Below, piece after piece: positions 22,124 to 35,100 of a stretch of DNA of 64,000 nucleotides; position 1 is the stretch's first letter, and each line of letters opens with the position of its first letter. This stretch comes from Albula goreensis (Eukaryota > Chordata > Actinopteri > Albuliformes > Albulidae). A program made the translations under genes and the position numbers. A model generated the notes under the pieces. That model saw nothing but the letters and a program-made list of their open reading frames with translations. It was not told the origin of the DNA and made no database searches. Where the stretch lies: assembly GCA_022829145.1 (NCBI GenBank), contig CM040745.1:30463406-30527405 (forward strand), given 5' to 3'.

Positions 22124-25100
22124 ACCGCTAGGCCAATGCAGAGCCGGCCAGGAGCTAATGCAGGACGGGCGCTGGAAGTCTTCAGTAGCTCAACACCGTC
22201 TGCCTGATAGTGCGTGGGCACACAGACAACAGTGCGCTCTTTGAGTCATGAGATTCTGTGCTGATTGTTTTGCCATCACAAGGTAGGGACACATAATGAA
22301 TCCTTAACAGCCTGGCTATGATGCCTACACCTCAGTCCCAAAGACACATTCCCCATCATTCATGAATGGCTTCTCAGAGCATGGGCCACATTACTGAATG
22401 TACAACTGGGTGGAGTATAAGCCTGAAACAATCAAGCACTGGTGTTATTAAAATGAATGCTAAACTTGTGTCATGGCACATGCCTCTAAGCCATCTTTGA
22501 AGATAAACAGTATAACCTGGTCACAATGGTCAATTCTGGTTTCAAGCACATGAATGCAGTTACTTCTGTTACTCTACATTAGCTTTAAACAGGTGAGACA
22601 TTCAGAGAATGTAGAAACAAAGACATTTAACAGAAATAAACTTGTTCCAGACAAAAACTGAAATGCTCACCTTCTTTCTTGTGTCTCATAAATTCATGTC
22701 TAATGTACTGGACTCCTGAGAGAGAAAACAACTTCAGCCTGATCCTTTTATGTTATCCCTTGATGTATGAAATACTGATTTAAAAAGTATTCAGGTCACA
22801 TAATGTGTGCTGTTAGAAAATGTGGCTATTTCCAGGAAAAGGAAAAGTGCCAGAGACATCTGCAGTCAAATGGTAAGTTACTTTTTCCCTTTTCAAAAAC
22901 AGAACGGCATTTTATGACTGAAACAGAGAGTTTCTTTCAAATCCCTACCCTTACCTTCTGTCTCAAATGTTATGAGGGGAATTTCATGTTGAAGAAATTG
23001 AATTAACAGCGAAAGGGCAAACATTTGTTTTACACAGATCTGAGACAGCAGAACTTTAAAAAAATAAAACCCACTCGACTGTTCAGTTCAACAAGCAATA
23101 TGATCTCAGAATTATTTTTGGCCAGTACAATGTTTTTTTAATAGAACATATGTCCCGTTCAACATTTATAGGAATGCATCTTAACGAAACCTCAATGGTA
23201 GTTAGAATAAAAGACATGAAAATATCTGATACTGCAATAATGACACCTGAACTGTCTCCACATCATAGGTTAATCTAATGTCATACTATTGTGTTGTACC
23301 AGGGTAGTCGAATTCGTGCAACATTTAAACATCAGTTGGTCAAGTCGTAATGTATAAAGAGAAAGCTACAAAAAACAGTGCCTACAGTAGCTGGGCAACG
23401 TAGCTAGCTAAGTGCCAAGCTACAACGACGACACTCGTAAAAAAATGCGTCTGTACTAATATCAATCGATAAATAAATACAACAGTACTTATGGCAACAA
23501 TTGTATTCCACAGAAATTATAGAGGTAGCTGGAATAGCTATTGTTACAGCGGGAATCTGTAGCGAGGTAACTACTTATATCTAGGATGCAGCACAAGCAT
23601 CATGCTGTCGGCACATGTATTCAGCTTGTTGAGATGACCTTTGATTGATATCGAGAGGGCTTCCAGGCTACTCTAAACTGAACTGGACTCAGAGGGATGA
23701 CTGCCATTTACATGGTAATTTACCAAGTTGATCTATTATGTTGGCTGTGTAACTAGGTAGGAAGGTTTACAATCTGAAATTAAATTTACTGAACATAACG
23801 TTAGCTAGCATAATCCTCATTTTCCTTATGACTAGATAGCTCCCATCGCTTTGCAACCGTCAACTCGTTTCCTGCCTGTATGTTATCACTAGCTAACGTT
23901 ACAGCACTTACTGTTGGCTAACATCGTGATCCTACATACGAATACTTGGTTTACTTAGGATGCATATTAGATTAATACATTAGCTATATTGTAGCGAGTT
24001 TTATATTTGGAATTATACGTCAGCAAACAAGCTCATTTGCTGCCAAACATGTTGGTTCGCTAACAGAAAGGAAATAAGCACGCAAACATACCAAGTTCAG
24101 TTCCTCAAAAGCAGATTTAGGTAGCAAGCAGCACGCTAATATAGCTATGGATAAGCTGTACCCTGGCTAACGTTAGCTAAAAGACCACAGTAGCAGGCTC
24201 AAAGTTACTCTAGTTCTAAGTTAACGAGGCAAGTTTTACGCCATCCTTTCTTCATTCGACATTGAAAAACACAATTTGTCAAGTCCAAGTCCGTCATATT
24301 TACATTACCCACAGATACCAAAGTGTGTTGCCCATCAGCTGATTCAGGACAAAAAAGTCAGCACAATTCTCATCGCTTCCTGAAACGACATTAGGGACTG
24401 TTATTATAGTAGTGACCAATGTACAAAACGTACAATGCGCACACACATGTTTATTAATACATCGTTTCCTTTACAATAGATTATATAGTCTAAATGTAAA
24501 AGAAGGTGTGTTTTAAGTTAAGTTAATATACTCTATTCCAATTCGTTTAAACAAGTGAAGGGGTAGAGCACATTAGGTGAATTGTTAGCTACATTATATA
24601 TGTCACATTCTTACACTTTTTCTATCCCTGGTGTAAGACTGGCAAGACTAAGTTAATCGAGGAGAGAGACAAACAGCTGAGCGCAAAAGAGGGTAAAACA
24701 TTAAGCACACCCTACTTTTCCATGTATGAAATCTATATAATGTTGAAAATAATTTTCTATATTCCAAATATAAGTAAAATAATCTGAAACAGGGTGTAGA
24801 GTGTGGTTTGCAGTCTTCGATTGACTCAAATCGATCACTCAGAGTTTGATTGGTTATCCCCTATTTTTCCTTACGGCTTCTGACTGCGGGCAGAACTACA
24901 GAGCCTGACTGGTACATAATCCTGTTTTTCCTTCATTTTTGTTCGAAAACGTTGTGCAGCTTTGCATGAGAGTATGATAATATGTTGAGTTTATTGTCAC
25001 CGTGTTCTAATGTATCAGAAAGTTTACGATTTCAAACCTAGGTACGATAGTTAGCTTGCACAGTGAACCAGAAAAACACCACGTGTGTTCATGCTGTCCC

Positions 25101-25995
25101 ATGAGCCTGAACTGTACTCTGTAGAATATAGCACATTGCGAGCTATTATTTCCCTAGTTTACAGACATTTAAAATACCAACGTATTAGATAGGTAGCCTT
25201 TCGTTTATGTTGCCCTGAGCGGAATGATTTGCTTGTTAGCTAGCTAGTGATAATAACGGATTTCCTATTCTGGTTACTAGCTAGGAGCTAACGTTAGCTA
25301 AATTCTTTATAACACATCTCACTCATCGTTATAAGCTACCCGACGCACGTTGAAATGGCACATTTAATAACAGTGATGATGATTAGCATTAACAATAGTT
25401 GGTGTGTGTTTAAAGGAAACAGGGCTTCTGTGTATTTACTGAAGGGGCTCTATTATGACTAAGAAGGTCTACTTATATTGTAAACCTCCTTGCCATGACG
25501 AACTGCTTCACTGTCAGTGGTTTTTGTTCGTTGTTAGTGTGCTTGGTGCTGTGATTTGGTCAGTGTTACAGTAGCTGGTTAAATCGTGTAGTATGATCTT
25601 AAAAGCGATGTATACAGAATATCGTCACCATCACCATCTCTGTACGTAATACGGTTTGTTTTCCGGACATGGATTAAACCTGGTACTTCTCCACTGGAAA
25701 AAAGTTTTCAGTCTAGATGTAGGCGTACTCCTTGTCAGGGAAACCTGCCCATTAAGGCTTAATGTCATGGTATTTCACCCATACATCTACCTTAATCTGA
25801 GAAACGTTTTCAAGATTGGCTAAGTAAATAGATGGTGGTGTGAAATTATGATGGCTGTATTCTCAAAAATACGTAGCTGCCACATATCACAGTTTCACAT
25901 TTATACTTCCGATCGTCCGGGTGATGAAAAAACCATTTAGCAGTTATCAGTATTGAAGCAAGTAACACAACATATTGTTTTCCTTTACATTACAG
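22124..25995. promoter_or_regulatory. Divergent GDAP2-WDR3 promoter interval with unresolved non-coding first exons
   Basis: This is the interval between the two start-codon exons. Both coding starts sit just after a splice acceptor, so each gene needs an upstream non-coding exon here. Transcription start sites probably lie between about 24.25 and 24.95 kb. Seen: an ETS-like core (GGAA on the minus strand, near 24379); a pyrimidine-rich, TOP-like stretch TTTTTCCTTACGG near 24870 that could be the WDR3 start; CACGTG at 25080-25085; and perfect palindromes at 24166-24177 and 25287-25298. A TATATAA lies at 24734. No strong CpG island is evident by eye. Exon 1 candidates are a minus-strand donor CTGTGG|GTAATG near 24313 and a plus-strand donor CTG|GTACAT near 24910; neither is secure. 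Confidence 0.45.
25080..25085. promoter_or_regulatory. Palindromic E-box CACGTG upstream of WDR3
   Basis: A perfect CACGTG lies in the divergent interval, about 0.9 kb upstream of the WDR3 start-codon exon. MYC/MAX and USF bind this core, and many ribosome-biogenesis genes carry it. Whether it is used here is inference. Confidence 0.4.
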
Positions 25996-26198
25996 CCTGT
26001 GACAGTGCCGTGTGCTGGGTTTCCATGGGGCTGACCAAGCAGTACCTGCGGTATGCTGCCAGCGCCGTGTTCGGAGTGATCGGGAGCCAGAAGGCTAACA
26101 TTGCCTTTGTGACCCTGAGAGGAGGAGAGAAGGGACGCTACGTTGCCGTGGCAGCCTGTGAACATGTGTTTATATGGGACGTTAGGAAAGCAGAGAAG
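25996..26198 (+). CDS. wdr3: WDR3 coding exon 1 (CDS from 26025)
   Basis: Acceptor TTACATTACAG|CCTGTG. 29 bases of 5' UTR precede the ATG at 26025. Encodes [20 protein letters not shown], then [20 protein letters not shown], and stops at donor GAGAAG|GTGAGC (phase 0). Start chosen by match to the conserved WDR3 N-terminus. An upstream in-frame extension exists in the genomic frame but crosses the acceptor. Confidence 0.94.
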
Positions 26199-29100
26199 GT
26201 GAGCACTAGAGCTTGATTGTTATATATGTTGCAATATAATTTATTTGTAATTAAGCATTTCTAAGCGTCCCTTGTACTAGAGGATACACTGTGGAAGTAG
26301 GCTATTCTTGCGGAAGAAGTAGTTCTTGTGGTTAGTAAGTAAACTCCAGTAGAACTCATCACCCTTGTAATGGAGAGCAAATGGAGAGCTCATATTCTAT
26401 GTCTGTTCATTGTAAATTCAGTGATTCCGCTTGTGTCTTACTCTGAATAAATGAACGTCTCATTCCAGGTCTGAGAGTGTCCGTCATTTATAGAGATCTG
26501 AAGACCCCAATGGGATTTTGCATCCTCTTAATCACCTTTTTCTTGTCTACTGTTTTTTGTAGGTCTTAATCCTTCAGGGAAACAAACAGGAAGTGACCTA
26601 CCTGTGCCCATCTCCTGATGGTGTCCATATAGCCGTTGGTTATGAAGATGGAGCTGTCCGCATCTTCAGCTTGTTGAACGGCGAGAGCAATGTGTCCTTC
26701 AGTGGTCACAAGTCCGCAGTCACTGTCATTAAATACGATGCACTGGGTGCCAGGCTTGTGACTGGATCAAGGGTGAGCACAAGCAAAAATGGTGACAGCA
26801 CTCTGAAATCAGGGCTCCTCTTGCTGTTGGAGAACAAAAGCCCATGTACACCTAATGGTAGTTTTCAGTTTGTTTTTCCATGCAGCTCCATGAATGGCTA
26901 AGACTGATTTACAATAAGCCATACTTACAAATTGCTGGGTGGTTGCTTGAAGTACATGCTAAATTGTGGTAACCATTGTTCTGTAGGACACAGATGTGAT
27001 TGTGTGGGACGTGATCAATGAGTGCGGTCTTTACCGGCTGAAAGGACACAAGGATGCGATCACACAGGCCCTGTTTCTCAAGGACAAGAACCTCCTGGTC
27101 ACCAGGTAATGCATTAGAATTACGGTTCATCTGCATAAATATTTGAATGGGCTGAAATACTGATAAAGATACAATCAGCAATACGATCATTCCTGATGCT
27201 TACTGCAGCGACAGGCTGTCACTGGTTTGCCTTGACTGATTTGTGTTTATTTCTGTTTTTCAGCTCAAAAGACACTTTTGTGAAATGGTGGGATTTGGAC
27301 ACACAGCACTGTTTTAAAACCATGGTCGGACATAGAAGCGAGGTACAGTTTCCAAAATGTATAGAATTATTCAAAGCCTCAATGAACCAGCCTTGTGAGA
27401 ACTGATGTACAGTCTTGTTTATGTGAGAGTTAATTAAATGGCCAAGTCTCTGTTTGAGAGATGTTTGGAAAAAAATTCCAAGAGCTGATTAGACAGCTGT
27501 GGGTCTGCAAGAAAGGTGATTGGATCACTGTCACATTTCACAGGTGTGGGGGATGGTGCTGCTGAACCAGGAGGGAAGGCTGCTCACAGGCTCGGCCGAC
27601 AGTGAACTGAGGGCCTGGGACATTCACTACCTGCAGGCGGTAAGGGGACAGACAGCCAAATACAAAACCCTCACAGCTGGGCCACATGTATTCCAGTACA
27701 CTCTGGTTCTTATAAACCAATCACAGTGATGTCATAGGCAGAAGAGCTCTATCTAAGGTTTGCTGTTAGTATGATGAGTATATTTCATGTAGCTGGTTTG
27801 TGTCACTCAGGGGAAGGAGATTGGGGAGCCCAAGGTTAAGAAGGTCAAAGGTTTGCTGGATGAGGATGAAGAGGGAGAGGAAGGCCTGGATGAGGAGCCT
27901 GAGGAGGTACTGTATGTTGCTGAGCTGCTCCCCACATTTCATACCAGTGTGGCACACATTGTGTTCTTGTAAGTATAGCAGTGGGTGCATCCTGTGTATT
28001 TGATACTGCTCCCATTCTATTACTAGTGGAATATGCTGAAATAAAATACACAAGCAAACAACCTAATTCTAAAAAATTACAAAAAACAAATTGCAACTGT
28101 ACCTTTCGTAGGGATACAGTTGTAACTCCATATAACCTTTTAACTACATGTAACTGCATAACAGTGATAGGGAATTAAGTTCCTCTTTGACTTGCCCTTC
28201 ACTTACCAGTTGGCCTACTCTCAGAACACATGTGTTTGCTTTATTTAAACAAGAGCCAAGGCAGAAAGAAATCCAAGAAACACTGCAGCTATTCAGGATC
28301 AGCATTTGTCATCCGTGTCTTGTGGACATGCATGCGTATATTATGTAATGAACTTGTGGTCCGTGTCTTCTATTAATCATTCCGCAGAGGATCCTGAGCT
28401 GTGAGAAAGCTGGCTCTATTCTGAGAGAAGCTAGAGACAGGGTCGTCTCCATGACGACCGATGCAAAAGCCAAGGTTCTGGCGTGTCATGTGAGTATGGG
28501 TTCATTTACTGCGCGCACTCGCATTACCACGCAGTCATATTTCTTTATAGTTCCTTGAACTTCCAGAGAGAAAAGGATGTCTTTGTTTTTCTCAGAGTAA
28601 TCTAGAACAGGGGTAGATAACCCTGGACTTGGAATACAGAGAGGTTTCTGGTTTGTGCGCCGTCCAACCACATAATTTAATCAAACGACAAGCTTAATGA
28701 ATGCAGGTGACCACGTACTGAATGTATTCAGTGTTCTCCCATTAAGACCCATAACACTGAATTCTGAAATTCCAAATTCAGAATATTTAATCCCAGACTC
28801 TATGTAATCAATCAAACTATGCAATTAAGCTCAGATGGACAAAAACCAGAAACATCTTTTATAAACAGACGTGTCTTTCTTTGAACCAGAATATAGACAG
28901 GACAGGCAGTGAGCATGAACATGAAAGTCTAATTATAAGAACCAGCCATTCACATATGAGTATGTATGTATATATGCATGTATGATTCCATGTATGCTCA
29001 CACATGCATATTCATATACCCATATACATACACTGCTCCAGCAAGTGTTTGTGTTTAATGTGAAATGGTGTACTAGGTATGAAAATTGATGTATTAAATT

Positions 29101-32100
29101 AGAATCAGTATATGCATACCTTACCTTACAGCTTACCTTTATCTACTTGAATCATTTCAATATAAATAAATATCCGTACATTTAGATAAATACATATTCA
29201 ATAAACACATATTTTGATATATAACGTTAGATAAGTTAAAACCCAGTGAACATCAGCAAGTATACAGCCCTGGTAAATTGTGGCTGGTTGGTTGGCCTAA
29301 TCAAGAGCAAATGTATATTCATGCAATTAACAGTTATCATTTAATACTTAAGGACCCTTTGTTGAAGGAAGGGTTTTGTTTTAATGAGGATGACTGCAGG
29401 AATCTGGAGGACTCCACTTATATAAATGAGGATAAACCAAGGTGACATGGCGTTGTGTCCCTAATCAGGACGGTGGTCAATTGTAGATTATTGATAAGTG
29501 GATGATGGATTCGGCGATGCTTTTCACTAGGGTACTGATTCAGTTCTGGAGGTGTTCTCAGTGCTCCCACAAGAGGAGGTTAAGAAGAGGATGGAAAAGA
29601 AGCTGAAGAAAGCAAAGAAGAAGGCCAAGTAAGTCTCTGGAAAATCACTCTGAACACACAGAAATAAAACTAATATCACTGAAGGATCATGCAGTTAACA
29701 TCCATCATGAAGTTTCAAAGCAAAGCATTAATTTACTAAATTACCAGTCTTGATTCACTGAATGAGGCCATCATCACTTCTTATGAAATTCTAAGCATTT
29801 CCAAAAATGTTGTACTTTCCTGGTCAGTATTGTTGCTAATGTTAATTTCCAAAAGTTTTGATTCTTTTTCTTGTTTGTTTTGCCTCCTGAACTGAATTAA
29901 CATATTAATGTAACATATTTTCTTGATAGATTAATCTTGATCGTATTCATCTCTTGACTTGACCTATGACCCCTTGTTTAGACTACAGGGTGGGGAGGAG
30001 GCGGTGGAGCCGGTGGTGGAGCGGAAGTTGGGAGATGAGATCCTCAGGTTGGCCAGCATCAAGGCTTCTGCCAAAATCAGGTCAGTGTGGACACCACACA
30101 GGCATAGTGTGTTTCCCATGAGCTGCACCCTACCAACCCTTGGGAAATTGGACCAGGCTTATGTTAGAACTTCTCACACCCATTACAGACGTAACGGCTT
30201 TACGATTGGCTGTTTGATTAATGTTAGAGATTGGTTTCCTTTTGACTGCTTAGTGGTCTGCCAAAAATGAATGCTGGAACTACCAGGGGTGTGTTCTTGA
30301 TTTCAGATACACAGTCTAAGATAGAGCATCTGGATGGCTCTGTCAACTTTTCTGCCTTCACATTCTGAAATTTTGTGAATGCCAACGGATTTCTGGCGGT
30401 GTATTTATCTGACTGGGGTTGTCTGTAATTACATATGTCCTAATGAGTAGTGATCTGTTGAAGGGATTGACTGAATGATCTAATTCTGCCTTTCTCCCCC
30501 AGGTGGGTGGACTGCCTGTTGTCCCCTAATGGAGAGATGAAGGTGGCTCTCTTACTCCAGAACAACACAATCGAGACATACACCCTGAAGACAACAGAGA
30601 AGAGCCCACAGGCTAACAAGACGTCCCGCCTCACCCTTAGCGGGCACCGTGCAGATGCACGCACGCTAGCCTTCAGCTCCGACAACATCGCCATACTGTC
30701 CGCCTCTGCAGAGACTGTCAAAGTGTGGAACAGGTTAGTCAGAGAAGGGTTCCATTTGCTGGATAAAGTTGAGCCTGTAGAAATGTTCCACTTCCAAGGT
30801 GGAGTCTTGTCATTCAGTCACAAGAAAGTCATTCTGTCTTCCTCAGGTCTACCCTGCAGGTCATTCGCACCATGGCTTGTGAATACGCTCTCTGCTCGCT
30901 CTTCGTTCCTGGAGACAGACAGATCATCTTAGGCACCAAGGTACCACAGCAAAATACAGAACATCATACAGTTTATGAACTGAGCAGATATGCTTTGACC
31001 TTGGGAAGCATGCAAGAGTATCTCACTACAATACAGCCATGTCCCATACAGCGTACAGTATTGGAATATTGCATTCTGGGAGGATGAGTCTGATATGTTG
31101 TGTCCAGATGACATCATTTTCTGTCATCCTTCTTCTCAGAGTGGCAAGATCCAGATCTTTGACCTTGCTTCAGGACGTCTCTTGGAGACCACAGATGCTC
31201 ACAGTGGTGAAGTGTGGTCCATCTCCCTCTCTCCTGACCAGGTACAGTAAATCTGTATGTCTGTCCTTGTTTGCATGCATGTCAGTGTCTTTGTCCATCA
31301 TGACCCTGACCACTCTCATGTGACTGGCCTGCCTGTCTCCATGTTTCTCTTTTATGACAATGCCAGTCTTTCCTCACAGTGGCCTTTGAGTGAGGTGGAA
31401 GCACTTGTTTGAAGCAGAATACCTTTCCTCTTTTTCCACCAGAGCAATCAGCATTTCCATGGATTTAAAAGCAGCATGTGTCCACTGTTACTGTCTTTAG
31501 TTTACGATCACCTCAGCGGTCCATTGTCATCAGCTGTGCTTTACGTACTCAGGCTTATTTACTGTAACAGCTCTGAGCCCCACTTCCTGCTGGTATATTT
31601 ATTTTTGCTGTCTGTGGTTTACAGCCTGTTTAATGTCTGTTATTTACAATCTCAATATTTTCTCCCTTCTTGTAATGTCTGCTTCTTTATGGTCCAACTG
31701 TATATTTACTGTTTTGATGTGTGGTTTACGATCAACAAGGCTATACTACGCCATGTGTGTTCTTTTCCAGAGAGGCATTGTGACCGGTGGAGCTGACAAG
31801 ACTGTGAAGTTCTGGGATTTTGAGCTGGTCAAGGACCTGGAGTCAGGACAGAACAAGTGTGTAAATTATGAGTCTCAGTACAGCGTCATCACTTAGCAAG
31901 ACAGTGAAAATCAGACAGGAACAGGATTTGAATATATGTCAGATTACTTAATAGTAAGGGCAATAGTTATTTGCCATGCTGACATAAACATTTATTTGCT
32001 TGGGCTTTAGAAATCCTGGGAGTAGAGACTTCTATGGGGGTGGGAAGAAAGTTTTTGTCCCTGTAAAAAGTGATGCATTTACCAGCCTCCTATTTGAAAT

Positions 32101-35100
32101 ATATTTATATTTTTTATGAATAAGTACTATTACAGGTCATAATGAAACTCTTGTTTTCAGGGCATCAGATTTGTGTAGAGCTCTGTTTATTTCTGTGATC
32201 AGACTCATGGTAATTCCCCACCCAGCAGTGTCAGTGTGGGCCTCACAGTGGTTTCAGCACAGTGTCACACTGTAGTTAGTTCTGCTTTCAGAATAGTGTC
32301 AACACTGCATTTCGGCCACTGTCAGTGTTCTGTGTTCTTAACGCTGATTGCGTGTTGCTGCAGGAGGCTGACAGTGAAACACACGCGCACACTGCAGCTG
32401 GACGAGGATGTGCTGTGTGTGCGTTACAGTCCTGACCAGAGGCTGCTCGCGGTGTCCCTGCTGGACTGCACTGTCAAGATTTTCTACACTGACACGCTTA
32501 AGGTATAACACACGTACCTGCTCACCCCAGGTCCAAGACAAATACCAGTCCAATGCTATAACAAAAACATCAAGACACCTGCTATAGATCTACAGTGACT
32601 CATTCAAAGTTAGAGCTATATGGAAGTCAGAAACACACTTGTTTTTTTTTTCCAGTTCTTATTTTGTTCATGTTAACAAACACCCTTTCGAAATGTGTTA
32701 GTGAGGAGGTACATCGCATCGGACACAGACAATACTGAAATGAGACATTTCACATTTTATCCTCTTTTCTCTTTTCCAGTTCTTCTTGTCTCTTTATGGA
32801 CACAAACTGCCTGTTCTATGCCTGGATATTTCACATGTAAGTGATCAGCCATCTAACCAATCAGTTGGTGCTGTGTGTGTTTGTATATTAGTTTGAATGT
32901 CCACACGTGGATGAGTGCATTAATAGATGAGGTATCATTTATCGTCCCTTGTGTTTTGCAGGACAGCACACTGATCGCCACGGGCTCTGCAGACAGGAAT
33001 GTGAAGATCTGGGGTCTGGACTTTGGAGATTGCCACAAATCCATGTTCGCTCATGACGACAGGTAAACACAGGAAATGCCCTCATAAAGCAGGAAAAGGG
33101 TTCCAGATTATTCCACAGGATGTGTACCTTGCCCTCCCTACATTGTATGCATTCCCATGATTTGATATTAATAATCATTTATGAAGACATTCCTGTGTGT
33201 ATTTGAACCATAGTATTTTTTTAGGTCATGAATAACTGTTAATGACAGTTATGTGGTTGGTTTAAGTTCAGAAATAAAGTGTCAAATTTTTCTTTTGCAT
33301 TTGTAAGTATTATACCAGATCCTGACTTGGTTCAGACTGAGAATTGAGTTTCGTTTCTCACGTTTTGTTTTTTTTTGTGTTTTTCAGTGTCATGTTCCTG
33401 CAGTTTGTGCCCAAAACCCACTTGTTCTTCACAGCTGGGAAGGACAAGAAGATCAAACAGTGGGATGCTGACAAGTTTGAGCATATCCAGACCCTAGAGG
33501 TAAGATCCACCTGGAGCAACGTGTCCACAGGTCATAGCTGTGCGTCATTTGGCTGGGAGTTCAAGGCCTGTAGTCTATGACTACCTGCAGTGCTGCATCT
33601 GTAGTTTGAAAACTTGTGAAGGCTAGTTGCCATGGGAATCGAAGGAGTCATGTGTGATACCTGAGTTTGTGGGGGAAGGTTATTGTGGTGGAGGGCTAAT
33701 TATATAGTGTGGTTTAGGGTGGGTAAAAATGGGAATTTTACATTAAATTAACATGTATGAGCTTGAAATGGAAAATGCTGTATCCAGATACTGGTCTCTG
33801 ACTGTCTTTGTGACCCCTAAACTTTTACCTCCTCTTCATTCCATCCTCAGGGTCACCATCGTGAGGTGTGGTGTTTGTCCATCAGCCCCAGTGGGGACTA
33901 CGTTGTCTCTTCGTCCCACGACAAGTCCCTGCGTCTGTGGGAGAGAACGAGGGAGCCCATAATCCTGGAGGAGGAGAAGGAGATGGTGAGAGGCACAGTG
34001 TCAGGATGCTATTCTGGGCACTCAGTGAGCGTCGGATTTGTAAACTGTGGAAGTATTTGTTGTGAATGTTGTTTGCAGCCAAAAAATAACTTGTTTTTGT
34101 TTCCAGGAGAGAGAGGCAGAATTTGAAGAGAGCCTAGCAAAAGGGGAGGATCCAGTGGTGAGGACTATTTTGTAATTTTTTTATTTACTCTGGTCATCAT
34201 ACTCCAGTCAAAGAAACAACTAGCCACCTCATTGAGTTGTCTCTCACTCATCTCTGATTCACTAACCTCTCTCAGTGGTCTCTGCATCTCGGAAACATGT
34301 CCCTCTCACTACCATCCCCTCAGTTCCCATCTGTCTCACTGCTGCCTTACTCATCTGTCTTGCTTGTCTTAGCATTACTTGTTCGTCTGTTGTGCCGTCT
34401 CATGGATAAATATTGTTGTCTCACTGGTCAGTGTTTCTGTGTGTTTAGTCTGTGTCAACAGGACTGTTGTCTGAGAAATCTGTTTTTTGGATTCACTGCA
34501 GTTTTACTGGTCTATGTTTCTATCTCTAGTCCTTTGCTGTTCAGTTGTGCCGCTTAGATCTGCCCTCATTCTGTAGATCCACAGATGTCGCCACTGTCTT
34601 GTAGTTTTATATCCATGTCTGATAAGTGACTTTCCGATATAAATCTTTCTCTCTGATCTGTATCTGCCTCACTGTTGTCTCACTGATCTCACTGCTGTCT
34701 CATCTTACAGGTTCCTGGAGAGACCAAAGGAGAAGCAGCTCCTGCAGGAAAGAAGACCATTGAGACTGTGAAAGCTGTAAGTAGTGTTCACTGCAAATAA
34801 CCTGAAATATAATAAATCATCTAAAAAACGATGTTTTCTGCAAGCTAATTTGGAGTGTATTGGGTGATTGTTAATGGGACAATCAGAGAGTATATGTATG
34901 GGGTTGGGAAATTTGTGCGAGTGCGTGTACGCATTATTGATATGGTTTATTTGAGTGTTGTCTAGCGGTTATTCTTTTGTATTCTATTCTATTCCATTCC
35001 ATTCTATTCTATTCCGTTCTCTCTGTCCCCAGGCGGAGCGTATCATGGAGGCACTGGAGCTGTACAGGGAGGAGAGTAAGAAGCTGGAAGAGCACAGAGC

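Noticed and set aside
27640-27810. Possible C/D snoRNA in a WDR3 intron (ATGATGAG)
   Set aside because: No matching D box and terminal stem.
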